64,000 bases of DNA from Hymenopellis radicata (GCA_015501595.1 JADNRX010000028.1:1-64000); one strand, 5' to 3'; counted from the stretch's first letter, positions 16,055-28,974 are shown. Program-made: numbers and translations. Notes: a model not told the origin generated them from the sequence alone.

Positions 16055-17539
16055 ATGTCCCCACAGTGCTCCCAGAAAGCTCGCCGTAAAGTGGCGCCGT
16101 ACCACCGGAAACCACTCGCATCCGTTGAACGCAATACATCACCACAACCTGTGAGTCTGATCCTTGCCCCAATTCTCGCCCGTTCTCCTCTTATATGCAA
16201 CATTTAGAACCGAGAACCACCTAGGAAACGCGCGAAACATCCAAAGCGAAAACTAGCCTTTGATGATCTAGAGATAATCAAAACGTTAGGTGCGCAATTT
16301 ACCGTGGCTTTTAAAATACAAATGTTCTTATACGTATAGCAGGAGCTGGCACAGAAGGCACCGTCTGTCTTGGCCGTCGCCACCGTATCAAGGAGCGGAA
16401 CCCAAACACAAGGTTCTTCGCGGTCAAAGTCACCCTTCCGCCCGAGGAGAATTGGGAGTCGCAACTTGGATATGCCCTTCCCTCTCCCGACAACGACATT
16501 GATCCAGTATGTTCTTAGTATTCTGAACGTCTCGCCTTTCTCAGACCATAACAGAAGAACGAGAGTTTGATTCTGAGGCAACTGCCTTGGTATCCCTTCG
16601 TCAACGGCATCCTTACGCACTTCTTAGACGAGGACCGCGTCGTATCCGTCATAGAATATATCCCTTCCTGGACTCTCACCTCGGTCATTGGTCACACCGC
16701 TACGCGATCTCAGATGGAAGATAACCCCTCCATCGCTAGGTTCCTTTTCGGGTGTATCGCCCTAGGCGTAGACTTTCTTCACCGCCATGATATTGCTCAT
16801 CTGTATGTGTCGCGCTATCAGAAGTCGCTCTTTGCTTATCCAGCCTTCTAACGCAGCGACATCAAATCCGACAACATACTCATCAGCGCGTGCGGGTATC
16901 CTGTCCTGACAGATTTTGGCTTCAGCAACCCCATCACAGGGAGAAAGTTCAAACCCGATGCAGGAACACCGCCGTATTGTCCCCTGGAGCGCCTTCTGGA
17001 CGATTATCCGTGGACACTGCAGGGCATGGACTGGTGGGCAGTTGGATGTGTCCTATATGAAATGGTTCAATTTGACTACGTGCGTGTTACCATTCCAAGA
17101 CGAACTACTTTCATGTACTAATAATACTTTGGGATACAAGGCTTTCGAATGGGAAGATCGAGAAGGCAACCGCGATGTCCTTGAACAGGTTGCTGTGTGT
17201 CGTACTACGACGCCCATTGAGGAACTCTGGTGTAGTAACAAGTGCAAGGAAGTCCTTCGGGGACTTCTTGCCGTTGAGGCGGACGAGCGCTATGGTTTTG
17301 GCGAAATAGAAAACAGTCGGTATATGAGGAATGTGGATTGGGGAAAGCTGGAAAGGATGGAGTATCCGGTGGGTTTTACTTCCTTCGTCGGTGATGGCAT
17401 GCTCTGAACATCCTTCTTGAAGGCGCCGATGATGTTGGATCTAGAGGAGACTCTTTTCACGCACGCGACGGAGATGCCAGATAGGCGGAACATCGGAGCT
17501 AATCTTCGTCTTGTGCCTCCTCCACTGCGTTTCGTGTAG
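16055..17539 (+). CDS. Serine/threonine-type protein kinase, single domain
   Basis: Seven exons (16055-16150, 16208-16289, 16340-16506, 16555-16802, 16857-17079, 17141-17368, 17423-17539) stay in frame and give 386 residues. Kinase subdomains: glycine loop LAGAGTEGTVCLG, VAIK Lys in FFAVKV, hinge region VVSVIEYIPSWTL, catalytic loop HLDIKSDN (HRD Arg replaced by Leu, catalytic Asp, Lys and Asn kept), TDFG, then GTPPYCPLERLLDD in place of the APE region and MDWWAVGCVLYEM. The tail (DWGKLERMEYPAPMM...) recalls an AGC-kinase C-tail. The short N-terminus is basic. It should be active but with a non-RD-type activation loop. Pathway unknown. Confidence 0.85.
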
Positions 17540-18160
17540 TTTCGCGTTATTAGAGTTCACGACTTATCGTACAGTATTCCAACGAAACTGGGGTTACTTT
17601 ACATCGTATCATACATAATTAGTATTCGCATCATTCGTACTCAATACGTGAAACGGCGTGTGCTGAGAATGAGAAGCGAAGTGTACATATCTGAACAGGT
17701 TCCCGTGGCGTGGCGACACCTGGGCCATCAACAGCCTACATAGCCTCTGTATAAACTGCCGTCACTGGGTCGACGTCTCGCCAAGCAAAGAAAACACCCG
17801 GAGTCGGGAAGCGACATGCAGGAGAAGAAGGGGATTAATTTGGCAGATGTGACGTGCATGAGAGACAGCGATATATCGTTCAAATCGCGACGCACAATTC
17901 TCGGTCAATATAATTCCACACAGTCCAGAAACGCCAAAGGAAACCAGGATCGTGTTGGCTAACGTTATTCGGAAGGCGACATCTAAGGTCACAAAAGATC
18001 CTATATGTACTTGACGCCCCTGCGTGAACGCACAGTGCTTAGACAATATGTAAGACAAAAATTTCATGAGAAGGACTGCTGAGATTGATGGTTCCCTAGC
18101 TCTAAATAATGGTTGTACGATTGTCCTTATACATGAAAAGCGCAGTTCAACTTGGGTATT
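17540..18160 (+). other. Intergenic between converging genes
   Basis: A minus-strand ORF at 17762-18067 is hydrophobic in places but lacks support; no gene called. Confidence 0.4.
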
Positions 18161-19208
18161 CTAATAATACGGCACGCCTCTATCTCCCGTGTTCGCATCG
18201 TCCTTCCAAGCTAATCTAACTGCCATCTCCTCCTTCACAGGCACTCTCTTGTGCTTTCCAAGACCCCACATTGTCTCCCTCGTATGCCTGCCCAACTCCG
18301 CCCGGACAGCATCATGCGTCATCCAGACAGTCGCCTCTAGAGCAGGAGATAGAGAAGCTGTTCCGGTGGGAACGACGGGAACGGAGATACCAGTCAAAAG
18401 CGGCGTCACTGGTATAGTTGGGGAAGCCTCAGACTCATCCTCCGATTCGCACTCGTCAGTGGAGGAGTAGTCCGAGTCATTGACAGTAAAATCGAAAGAT
18501 TTAAGATCGAAGGTTTCTGGGAAGAAGCGCTTGAAGCGTGGTTCTAATTCTGGGACAAAGAGATCATCAAAGTCCTCGGATCGAGAAACATCGGCAGGAG
18601 GTTGTTGTGAAGTGCAGTCCGGTAGACGTAGGGTCGTTGAACATTTCGTATTTGTAGATGATGTCGAAATATCGGCTCTTGAACCTGAAGTGGTTGGAAT
18701 GAAAGCAGTGGAAGAAAAACAATCAGGATCTACGGAGTCCTCGCGGAAGCGTTCCAACAGTCGTTTTCGCGGCGGTAGGTCAAGGGCGGTGGTAGAGGCG
18801 AGAGGAACTATGGGATCACAGGAATGAGGATAACTAGAAGGCGGGGGCGATTCAGCAAGTCGGAAGTCTGGAGGGGCTGTAGACGTGTTAGAGGACTTTC
18901 CCCTAAGTCAGCGGACTACGTACAATTGGGGTGCTTTCAATGTACAACTCTCCCTTCTTAAGAGTGATACCATCCCGCAATGTAAACCCTCCCTTTAGAC
19001 AGCGAGAAGCGTTGTGTAGTCTGCTTTCTGACAACGTTGTCTTGGTAGTATCGGGCGTGTCAGATTTGAGTAATCTATTTTCTTGCCAGTCGACAACCTT
19101 GGGGGAGCTCGCCGTTTCAGGTCGATCCGAAGGAAGGTTGAGATAGGACGACGGAAGCCTGGGCACTCTCAGAACGTGATTTGAAGGAAGGGACTTTGTG
19201 GTGGGCAT
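18161..19208 (-). CDS. Hypothetical disordered protein
   Basis: Two exons, 18920-19208 and 18161-18876, separated by a 43-nt intron, encode about 334 residues. The sequence is rich in Ser, Thr, Pro and acidic residues, with patches such as PPRKRLLERFRED (a possible nuclear signal) and an acidic run SSTDECESEDESE. The last 60 residues (ALEATVWMTHDAVRAELGRH..., ending RGVPYY) look more structured. No known domain. The start at 19208 is the first Met of a continuous frame. It could be a regulatory or adaptor protein, but nothing in the sequence proves it. Confidence 0.7.
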
Positions 19209-19588
19209 GACGCGGCCTAGACGAAGTCATGAGGGCAAAGGAACGCGAGAACTAGAGCAGACGTCTTACCAATTGAAGGATGCAGAACCTACGGTATCGC
19301 TGGGCGCATAGAAGTGCACTAGAGGAAGGGCGGGAACGCAGTAGCGTAAGTGGGATAAGGAAAGTTGAAGACACGCCTTAAAAGCCATCGGAACCGCGGG
19401 CCGCTTTCGATCGGGCGCTTATCCTCACTCGTGGAACGCCGAAGGGCAGAATGTCAGATGAGAACTGAACGCCGGTATGACCATAGTACACAGATATAAT
19501 TACCTACCTCTTTCAGTCATGGGTATCGGTCTTGTGCGAACAAAACAGCCCCCCTGTTTCCGAGGGCCCTGTCTCTATCTTTTCCTAG

Positions 19589-20123
19589 GTGTCCACCACG
19601 TCCGGCCTGCGCCCGAACTGCCTCGGTCTCTTCCTTCCATCCCCAACCCACGGAGCGGCCCGTACCTCCCGTGCACTTGAATTGCTCCGCTGTAACGACC
19701 CTCCACTCGATTCAGAGCTCCCAACTTTTGGGCACGATGTCAACAAATGGTCATCTATCGTACACGATCTGGACGAGAAAATATCCGGAGCGCAAGCCTT
19801 CCTGGACCAGCTATCCGAGGCACGTTCACAATCCGAATCGCGTCTCAGAGACGCTAAATCCATCATTCATCCCATCTGCAACCTTCCCACCGAGATATTG
19901 ATGCAGATTAAAAACCACCAAAGTTCCTTGGATCCTGACTCAAAGCTGCCAGCGATGGAGAAATGTTGCTCGGGCCTTACCGAGTCTATGGCGTTATGTG
20001 CAAGTGGATCCCCACGGTCATTCCCGCACTGACGTTGCATTGAACGCCAGCCTTGTGTCTCTGCGAAGTACCACGGATCGCTGGCAGCATTGCCGTTGTG
20101 ATTTGGGACGGTCAAACTTGTGA
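19589..20123 (+). pseudogene. F-box-type gene fragment, frameshifted
   Basis: The first frame has the typical N-terminus of agaricomycete F-box proteins: ALELLRCNDPPLDSELP, a coiled-coil region (ISGAQAFLDQLSEARSQSES) and the F-box core HPICNLPTEILMQI. The expected continuation is present in another frame: VPWILTQSCQRWRNVARALP followed by SLWRYV. The switch lies near 19918-19922, and about 25 residues expected between the two parts are missing. No proper start Met is visible and the frame stops at 20121-20123, far short of a full protein. Most likely a decayed copy. Confidence 0.6.
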
Positions 20124-20204
20124 CGATATCGACTGATTGGGACTGAAGGTGGTGTCTGAGATCTCTTGTCCTGTATTGTATACATATGCACAATTTATAC
20201 CCTT

Positions 20205-20357
20205 TACTGTACTATTTTGACCTCATCTTCGCATAACGCATCACGGCGGGGTCATTTAATCTTATCAGACCCCACCGATCACCTAGAAATCCTTATCGGG
20301 GTTCCAAATTTTTTTTTTTGAAAAAATCTGTGAAGATAAGGTCGAAATAGTACAGTA
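20205..20357 (+). mobile_element. TA-targeting MITE (Tc1/mariner-like termini)
   Basis: A 153-bp unit (TA dinucleotides included) with imperfect inverted ends of about 26 bp: left TACTGTACTATTTTGACC, right (reverse complement) TACTGTACTATTTCGACC. The middle is non-coding and contains an A/T run. It shares its ends with the copies at 59351, 61355 and 63163. Confidence 0.8.
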
Positions 20358-20592
20358 TACCTCCATGAGTAGGAACATGTTCACGACGAAACGACTCGGC
20401 TTAGGAGATCGTTTTATAAGTTGCTGGCGGCGTGCATGGATGATGTTAGCCGATTTAAGGATCTCCTAGGCCGAACGGAGGTCCACTTGGCGCTCGAACA
20501 TCGGGGATGATACGCGGATGGAATGAGGATTTTGTCTTTTCTAGTAAATTATAACGTACGTTATCATAAAACAGCACGAATGGTGAAAAACG

Positions 20593-22475
20593 TTAACCGT
20601 CAAGCCTGGTCATGCCAGACCAGTATACAACTGTGCTGGACCTGAACCATTCCGCCGATAACATACAAACAGCGGAGAAATTTTGATACAACGACCCCGC
20701 AGGAAGTAAAACGACCACAAAGATTCCTGGTTTTGTCAGCCGTGCGGCGAGACCATACAAGACCAGTTCGGCAGTGTCCATCGGTCCATACAAAGTTCTG
20801 GGCTCTGCGCCCGTCAAGTTAACTGCAGCCCTCCAAGGCGGGGTATGAATTGGGTAATCCCAAAGGATATCGTGTACAAGGGAGCAGATAAAGGCGGCGT
20901 CTAGGGCTGGAAGAAATCCAGAGTTACGCTTCACCGCGTCACGGGCTTCTAAAAGACCGACTTAGTTCGTCTGTCGGAAGGTGTGCACATCGTACCGATC
21001 CTCTCCTGCCTGAGACTCTCGCATTCCCGCTTGTGCATCAGATTCCAATGCTGCTTCTGGCATTGCCTAGAGCAGTAGAACGTGACTTTACAGCTGGAGC
21101 ATCGAGCCCGACGCGGTGTCCACTTGATTAGGTTGGGACACTACCCAAATTGTCCGTTGAGAGCAGAGCATTTATTAACAAGGAGAACACTTACCGTTGT
21201 CTTCGCATCACATAAAGTCAGAACATCTTTCGCCGCGGAGAATCGAGGACTGTCCAGTGCGGCGCTGAACCTGGCTGAGGTGGATGCCCTACGGTATCCC
21301 GTGGTAGCTTCCATCTGACTACGACAGCGCAAGCCGTCGCGGCGTACGGATGGGTAGACGAAGTAAGGAATCATTGCTTCAAGCAGGCTCTCGCCTACTT
21401 CGGCAACCTCTTTAGGTGAGAAAATTGCGGCGACTGCCCCGTCCAGGACGAACTGGAGCATGGAATACGATTCCAGCACACGATGACGAAGGACTACCCT
21501 GACCATTTCCCTTCCTACAACCTGTACTGCGAGGTATATGAATTTGCCGACCTCGACACCGAACTGGATGAGCTGGTCCACTGCATACTGTGGGCGCGCT
21601 GACGTGGAAGGGGATCCAGTGAGAAATTTTGAATGTGCAACCTTCCATACGACCTGCATTACGAGCCTACGAGATGCAGGTGAGAAGGCGTATGTCGAGA
21701 AGCAATCATCGGTGCCGGAGAGCCGGCGAATGGCGCAATAAGCACTTGAGAATTGCGCCAAGCAGGCATCGAAGTCTGCTCCCGTACCAGCCACGCTGAG
21801 CATCTGCAAAGCCTCGAGGATGGTTCGTTCTATGAACGATATGGTATGGTTTGGTTTGCTGATCAACCGTGAAAGAATTTCACTAGACCATGGACGCTCG
21901 TTATCGAAAGGGCCATGTTGTATGATCGTATAGAGGACAGAGGTGAGCTCGTAGAAGACATTTCTCGAGTCGGTAGTGTATGAAACGGAGGGAGGAAGAT
22001 AGAAGACCAAATCAGGAACAAGAGAGCCGACGACGACAGTGGAGTCTCCGGTTTTGGAGCGGAGACGAACAAGTCTGCTCACTAACTGTTGTTCTGAGGA
22101 CAGCATAATCACGAAATCGAACAGAACCAGGACTGATATGCGATAACAGTCTCGAGGATATCGACTGACATCGCCGGCCGCGAGAATGCGATCCCTATAG
22201 AGTTGTAAACAGCTGACTACGTGGGCGAGTATTTCGGAAAGGAAGGGAAGACGATGGAAGCCTACTGCGCTGTTCGAGGACTTCTTTATGAACTCGTGCA
22301 GTGCCCAGAGGGCTTCGCAACTGGAATCGACAAAGCTATCGAGATCCAGATTGGGGTCTAAGCGAAGCGGAAGCCGCGTGGTGATTTCTGTGGCAAAACG
22401 AACCATTCCAGGGAGATCTTTAGTCGCATTGGCCAACAACGACTGCAGATTTGTGCGCGCTGAAGACGGAGGCAT
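20593..22475 (-). pseudogene. MYND-finger protein gene with in-frame stop
   Basis: The first frame from 22475 gives 444 residues of helical sequence typical of agaricomycete MYND proteins, then stops with TAG at 21141-21143 just before the finger. The same frame continues after the stop with CPNLIKWTPRRARCSSCK, YCSRQCQKQHWNLMHKREC (a full MYND Cys/His set), a 47-nt intron (20949-20995), and a normal C-terminal exon ending at 20593. So only one codon separates a complete MYND gene from its body. Either a recent nonsense mutation, a sequence error, or readthrough; the short product would lack the finger. MYND fingers bind proline-rich partners; no specific role known here. Confidence 0.75.
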
Positions 22476-22797
22476 CTAAGGGAAGGTGATGGGTCATTTG
22501 CAGAATGGCCGCGACTCACTCACTGGGCCGGAAGACTTCTTGTGTGTCCAAAGAGCACAGATATAAAGACGAACACTCCACACCGGTGGATGGCAGGAAC
22601 AAAGGCGCTTGTCGCCCAATCCGGTCAACCCAAAGTGACATGATATTAATATACGTCGGAATTTAAACTCTTCGGAGCTTGCCATCGTTGGGTCATCGCC
22701 GCGTTCTTTCACGAATTGAATCTCGTGTTACATTTCATTTAAATATTACATCGTCAAAAACTCGCTTCTTTCTTGTATATAGATTCCTAATTTACGC

Positions 22798-24143
22798 CTA
22801 TGCGGGAAGAGGCGGCCAGTTGTCAAAGCCGAGCTCGACTGGCCACGGAGGGGTTACAAATCTAAGGCAAGTAAGGAGCCGATGAGGCGTGCGGCATAAG
22901 TAGCTCGTACCGTTTCTGCTTTCCAGTAGCCGCCAGCCCGTCAAGCTTCTCGATGTCCTCTGGGGTCAGCTTCTTTTGACCAGCAAGAGCACCGCTCAGG
23001 TTAGCGGAAATGCGTGAGGGGGTCACAGATTTCGGGAGGACAACGTAGCCCTTCGCCACTAACACCGTCGTCAGAGTACAACCGTGAAGAAGTAACTAGG
23101 ACATACGTATCCAGCCCAGGAGGACGTCGGCAGGGGGGATAGAATCCTTTCCGGCGATCTCCACAACAACGTCATCCGCGAGAAGGGGAGAATTGGTCGA
23201 GCCGAGAGGAGAGTACGCCTGCGGGAGGATACCCTTACTCTTGCAGTAGGCGAGCAGTTCGTGTTGCGGGTTGTATACGTGAATTTCAAGCTACACGACA
23301 TTAAAGACATCAAGATGTGAATACCGCGAAAGAAATAAACCTACCTGGTTCGTTGCTGGGACAATCGTTGCGGTAGGGAGAAGTTCGTCGAGCTTCAACT
23401 TCGAACAGTTGGAGACGCCGATGCTTCGGACCTTGCCTATGCAGGGTGAGGTGAGGCGGTATGTCCTGAAGCATACAACCCAGACGAACCTTTCTTTACT
23501 AGCTGCTCCATCTGGGCCCAAGTATCCGCGACCTTCCACGAGTGGACGACATCGCGTTTACCGTCAGGCAGAGTCGGGATGAACGGGTGGTTTCCGTTAG
23601 GGTTCAAGGCCACAGGCCAATGAACCAGATACACTAGAATGTAGAATATGATTAGGAAATGTTCAGACCGCATTGTAAGAGGACGGACGATCCAAGTAAT
23701 CCACTCCGAGATTCGCGAGCGACTGATCAAGACACTCTTCTACACGATTATGCCATGTCCCCCAGACCTTGCTGGTGATCTGAGTCGTCGTTAGTGAGGA
23801 AGAAATCAAGGACGACTGGGACGTACGAAGATCTCGGACCTGGGCACACCAGACTGCCTGATACCCTCTCCGACATCCTTCTCGTTCCCGTATCCCCTAG
23901 AACGCGTCAAATCAATCATCTCACTTGAGTTCGAGGGCGAGCCACTGACCAAGCACAGTCAATGTGTCGATAACCGCTTTTCAGCGCGTGTGACACGGCG
24001 GCAATGACCTCCTCTGGTTTAGACTGCCAGGTGCCTTTCGTTTAGGTCAGTAACATGATTTAAGATGCAACGGATAAGATTAAACCTAAGCCGATGGCGG
24101 GGATATCGTATCCGCTGTTGAGTTTGATGGTCGGGGAAGCCAT
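22798..24143 (-). CDS. NADP-dependent aldo/keto reductase
   Basis: Short introns split the gene; the joined frame runs MASPTIKLNSGYDIPAIGLG, then HIDCAWGYGNEKDVGEGI, TSKVWGTWHNR, LYLVHWPVA, then KVRSIGVSNCSKLKLDELLP and VVLPKSVTPSRI to a C-terminus ending DNWPPLPA (stop at 22798-22800). The catalytic tetrad is visible: Asp in HIDCAW, Tyr in WGYG, Lys in TSKVW and His in LVHWP. About 330 residues, the usual length. It reduces carbonyls with NADPH in the cytosol; the closest type is the glycerol dehydrogenase / GCY-like group, but the substrate cannot be read. A TATA box lies about 35 bp upstream of the start. Confidence 0.9.
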
Positions 24144-24176
24144 GGTTGCTGAAGAAGGTGCCATCGATGGTATCGT

Positions 24177-24184
24177 CTTTATAT
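24177..24184 (-). promoter_or_regulatory. TATA box of the aldo/keto reductase gene
   Basis: The minus strand reads ATATAAAG, about 35 bp upstream of the ATG at 24143. Confidence 0.55.
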
Positions 24185-24677
24185 GCCATTTCCGGTCCGT
24201 GCGGTCCGCTTCCCGGTTGTCGTCCCGCATCACCGGCCCCTAAGCCACGATGTTCGTCTGCTCAGGCTACCGTCAGAGTCATTTCCCCATGGCCGGAGGC
24301 AGACTCAAAACCTCACGGGAGACCATGACGAAAACGGAGCAGATGAGCTCGGAAGACACCATCTTTGTCTTGGCTTCCGCACGGCTTTTCAATCGATGGT
24401 GATTGAATATTGAATCCCGGCATTGACGTTGCAGGGAAACCACTTGTCACAAGACACGACCAGTTAGTCAGAGATGAAATAGGAATTAAACGAGGGGGAA
24501 ATTAAAGAGCGCGTATGAGAGGGTAACGAAACGAGCGGGATGGGACTGCTCAATAAGTGCATTATCATAAATATCCTAAATATCGTACAGAGATGATCAG
24601 TCGTGATTGATGTGAGGCCAAAGCAATGATAGTAACCGCCGCGAGAAAACCCTACGAACCCGAAGCGTACACCATGC

Positions 24678-26872
24678 CTACTTGGTCAGCCCGGCTACTT
24701 CGTGGATGGAAGATGATTTTTCGTCGATGGCTTCCTTGACAACTCCACCTTCGACATGTGCGTGTGCGAGCTCTTGGGTCGCTTCTTCGCCATCGAACAA
24801 GGCGGCGGTCTCCTCCAAGGACAAGTTCTTGGTCTCGACGACGACTATACTAGGCTTAGCGGCAGAATAGTGGTGGTATTCATGAAGCACTTACATTTGT
24901 AGAGGAAGGCGAATTCAAAGGCAATCCAAACAACGTAGACGATCTGACGCTGATTCAATAACGTCTACAAGGCCAAATTGGTCGCCAACTCACGTAGTAT
25001 TTCCAGCCAATGTTGTCTGTGGCAAGAGAGGATCAGTGTCAAATCGGATGAGAACGCTGAACCGACTTACCAAGCGCGATTGGGTTGACGTATTGGTTGA
25101 AGATCAAAGCGACGGAGATCGTGAAGTTGAAGACGTTCAAGCCCTTCGCACGAAGGGCAAATGGCATAATTTCGACTGTGTAGGTGACAATCAATGGGGT
25201 GAAGGCGATACTAAGATCCGCGTTAAGCATGGAAAACTGGGTCATAGAAACACTCACTCATAGGCGGCGAAAAATAGGAATATAAACGCAATGAGAGCAT
25301 AAGCAGCGCCGTTCTTTCCCGTCTCTGAGAACACGGCGAAACAGATCGTCTGACAACTGAAGAAGACGAACATGCCCACGGCGGATGTTAAGAACATCAG
25401 CCTACGTCCAAGTTTGTTCACCAGACTAGAAGCGAGCAGGGCCCAGGCCAAGTTCCAGATTTGTAGGATACCGTTGATCAGCAGCTAGAGAGAGCAAAAT
25501 TAGACTCTCCCTGTAGCCATTAGGCCAAGTTTAACTGACCTGGGTGGTGGGGTTGGGAATACCAATATCCGTTAGGACCTTGTTCAAGTAGTATGATGCG
25601 ATACCGTTGCCGGACCATTGTGAGAAGAACGCGATGGCAATGATGATGTTCATACGCTTGCGGTTTCCCGGTGTCTGGATGAGTGCCTTCCAGCCGATGT
25701 TGGCCGCGACATTGCGGTCGAACTCGATTGCGGCCTTGATTTCGTTGAACTCAAATCTCACCAAGGGATCATCTCTGCGACGTGCATCAGCCGAGCTGCG
25801 TGAAAATGTCGGGAAAGAATGGAGGTATACCGGTTTCCGTCCGCATGGTAGTAGGCGAGAATCTTAAGAGCTTCTTCATCTCGACCTTTGCTGATTAGCC
25901 AACGAGGTGACTCGGGAGCGAACCAAACGAGAAGGACTTGTAACACGGAAGGCAGAGCCTGTATAGCGGATGGGACTCGCCAAGCCCATGTGCTGTTAAT
26001 CTTGAACGTCCCGAACGTCGTCCATGCTGCACTGTACCGAGATGTCAAACCTTATGGAGATGGACCCATTCAATCACTCACATGATCGAACCGGAATACC
26101 AGAGGGAGTTGTACGCGGAGGTCAGAGGAGCACGATGAGTAGGATAAGAGACTTCTGTAACCAGCATAGGTGCCGCGTTCGCTATTATTGGACGGTCAGG
26201 TGGGCGGCCATGCGAGCTCGTGTGTAGACGTACCAGCAAAGGTTAATCCGAATCCAATCAAAAACCTGTTGGGCGCGCCCATGAGGCTCTGGGCAAGGGC
26301 CGGAATGATAGGGTGTGACGTACCGAGCACCGATGAACATGCCGACGGACTGGGCAGCAGTCTGTATCACGGTAGCGATTACCATGATTGCCGCTCCAAG
26401 CGCGACAGTAGGGCGACGTCCTATGCCATCCGAAATGTACGGCGCGAAGGGATAGGCGGCGAGGGCTCCAATATTCTACGGCGACGGTCAATAACAGCGC
26501 TCCACAGATCGGGGGGCTTTACGTACTTGGATGGCGTTGAGGAGACCGAGTTTGCCGCCTGTCGGGTGACCAAAGTAGTCCGCCCACTGCGTGAGCGACT
26601 GCAGCCCATTCATCATACTTCCATCGTAGCCATTGGTGGAGGCGGTGATAAGGCTGTACGAAGAGTCGGTAAAGAAGACAGTGAGTGGAAGACTCTACGC
26701 ACAGAAGGAAAATCCAGCCATTGAGGGCAAGAATTCTATCGCCAGCGTTAAGGACGTTCGTTCAGCGAAGGAAAAAGATCACGCACCTGCGATTGTTGTA
26801 CCACTTCTTGTCAGGGTGAATGAGGTGACTGAAACCAGCAAGGTTCGCTGATGCAACAGCTCCGGGCGCCAT
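24678..26872 (-). CDS. MFS sugar transporter (lactose-permease-like)
   Basis: About ten short introns; the spliced frame starts MAPGAVASANLAGFSHLIHP and ends EKSSSIHEVAGLTK (stop at 24678-24680). Signature stretches: NGYDGSMMNGLQSL (TM1), DGIGRRPTVALGA (R-x-G-R-R loop), WRVPSAIQALPS, FAPESPRWLISKGR (PESPRW), FFSQWSGNGIASYYLNKVL, NKLGRRLMFLT, and VVETKNLSLEETAALFDG in the tail. Twelve membrane helices expected; a proton-coupled sugar importer at the plasma membrane. It shares its strand with the aldo/keto reductase downstream (534 bp gap), but fungi have no operons, so joint regulation is only a guess. Confidence 0.9.
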
Positions 26873-28462
26873 CTGTGCTCACACGACGATAAAGAGAGTG
26901 AAAGCTGCAAATGAGAAGCACTCTGAAGAAGCAAGGGGAGAAGCAAGCACGTTTTTATATTCGCGGACGTCGCGGGGCGCGCGATCATGCCATCAAAAAA
27001 GGGTTTTTCCAGAGGTACACCGTAGGCGACGATGTCGACACTTTCTCCATGCTCCGAATTGGCATAACCCCACGTATCCCCGTCCAAGCCCCATGGGACC
27101 AAACCCCCACGACGGAGAATCCCCGTCAAATGCATCGTACATGATGGAGGCAAAAAGGAAGCTCGGAAAATATTAGGGGTGCCCGACCCTTTGAAAATTG
27201 TGATGCGCTTAGAGCGAGCCGTATGAAGATTATGTTCTATGACTTCCACCCAATCAAGCACTCAGGCCTCAGACTGCAGCGTCCAGACTGTTGATGGGAC
27301 GTGTTTGAGACACCACGCCGTCTCCGAATTTTCCCCACATCATCTCAGGGAGCTTGTTGACATTCATTTGTTTCTCCGATATTTTTGTAACCGCATTTGC
27401 GACCAGAATGATGAATGCGCTCTCAGGCGCCACACACCCATAAGGTTCATCGCGATAACATTGACTGAATTGCCGAAGCCAGGGGTTTCATCACGGTTCC
27501 AACAGCAGCATTCATTGAGATATTGAAGCCCGTAAACTTCACGTGCTCGTCAGACAGGATCGGAGAATTCTGCAGCATCAAGGGAAACAGTGGATTGAGT
27601 CGTGATTGAGTGGACGCGGCTTTCTGGAACCCTCGACAGGTTCAGGGAGCTCCGAGGAAGCTCCAGGTGCAGACGCTAATCGATGACGCCAGTCTTCGCC
27701 AGCTTGTGGCGCGAACATGGCGCGCCATGAACAGACGAAACTCGAGCGGTCCTGATCAGCTGACAGGCACGTTCCGAAGTCCAAAATCAAGCACTGGCTT
27801 CGCGATCTAGACGGAGTCTATGAAGACAGCGAAGGTTTACCGTTCAACAATGACTGGGTGGACAGAAGGGGTAAGTATCCCACGAGAAGCGGAATGCACA
27901 TTCACCCAAGTTGTACTCCACGTTCAGATAAGCCCCTGAACTTAAACAACATCACAAAGTGTAACGGAATCCCGAATAGGTTCTCTGGGCATTCCACGAC
28001 GGCGACAGAGAGGCGACAACCTTTTGGTTCGGCGAGTCGGAGACTACAGAGAGGCCAGGAACCGCGCATTTAGCAGGAAATACCGGACCAACAGTCGGAC
28101 GTGACTTCGAAGTGTGAAAATATTGCCAAGGGAACGTGTAGTAGCTCGAAGTGTTTTCGCATGTACTAAGTGAGAGTAGTTAGTCCTACGCATCGGACAA
28201 GATGGGTACAACGCTTAATTCGCGGAAGACATAGACATGACAGAGAGGGCCGGATTTTTTTGAGCCACCGGAAAGGAACGGTATCTATCACTACTTTTAA
28301 TACATCCTAGCCTAATCGAGCGATTACAAGAAAGAACGTCAAATCGATGGATCAAGAAGTACCGCAACTTTGTACGGATCATCGTGTTCAAAAGGATCGA
28401 GTGAGATAAAGACTGGAAGCTACCCATGAAGTGGTCCTAAAGTACTCGTACCCAAGGCCCAC
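26873..28462 (-). other. Intergenic, no convincing gene
   Basis: Contains the promoter of the sugar transporter (see TATA box) and short ORFs without motifs. Confidence 0.4.
26952..26959 (-). promoter_or_regulatory. TATA box of the sugar transporter gene
   Basis: The minus strand reads TATAAAAA about 80 bp upstream of the ATG at 26872. Confidence 0.5.
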
Positions 28463-28974
28463 TTAACTAGAATTGTTGTCCGCTCGCCTCCGTGCGCGCC
28501 GTCTATCGACCTCCTTGCATGCTACATCCCAGACATCCATTCCGCCGCGTCCCTCACCGCGGAAACTAGCGAGGACGGCCTCCCGACAGAAGACCATATT
28601 CGGCACCTGATCCACAAAAGTGCTGTTTCTTGATATTACCACCAGTCGCTCGTCGTCCATCCTCTCCAAGTCCGTCTGGACGGCGTTGACCGGAACATCC
28701 CGTGACAAGAGCTCTACGACCAACACATTCAATGTCCTCGGCGCCATGCTCAACACGACTTTGCCGAATTGCGTTATGCCGTCGAGAAACTGCGGCCATG
28801 TCATGGCGTCAAACATCAGATGCGTGAGTGCCGGACAGGCCGCGAACATCTTGCGCCAGTTATTCTCGGGCAGCCTCGAGCCCGGCTCCAGGGTCTGCCA
28901 CATATTCAAGTGCGTCAGATGCGGTGGTATGAGAATCCATATAGGGGCAGCTATGGAAAGGATGAACCCAGATC

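Noticed and set aside
15633..16154. 173-codon ORF upstream of the kinase
   Set aside because: Overlaps the kinase first exon in another frame and has no splice or homology support.
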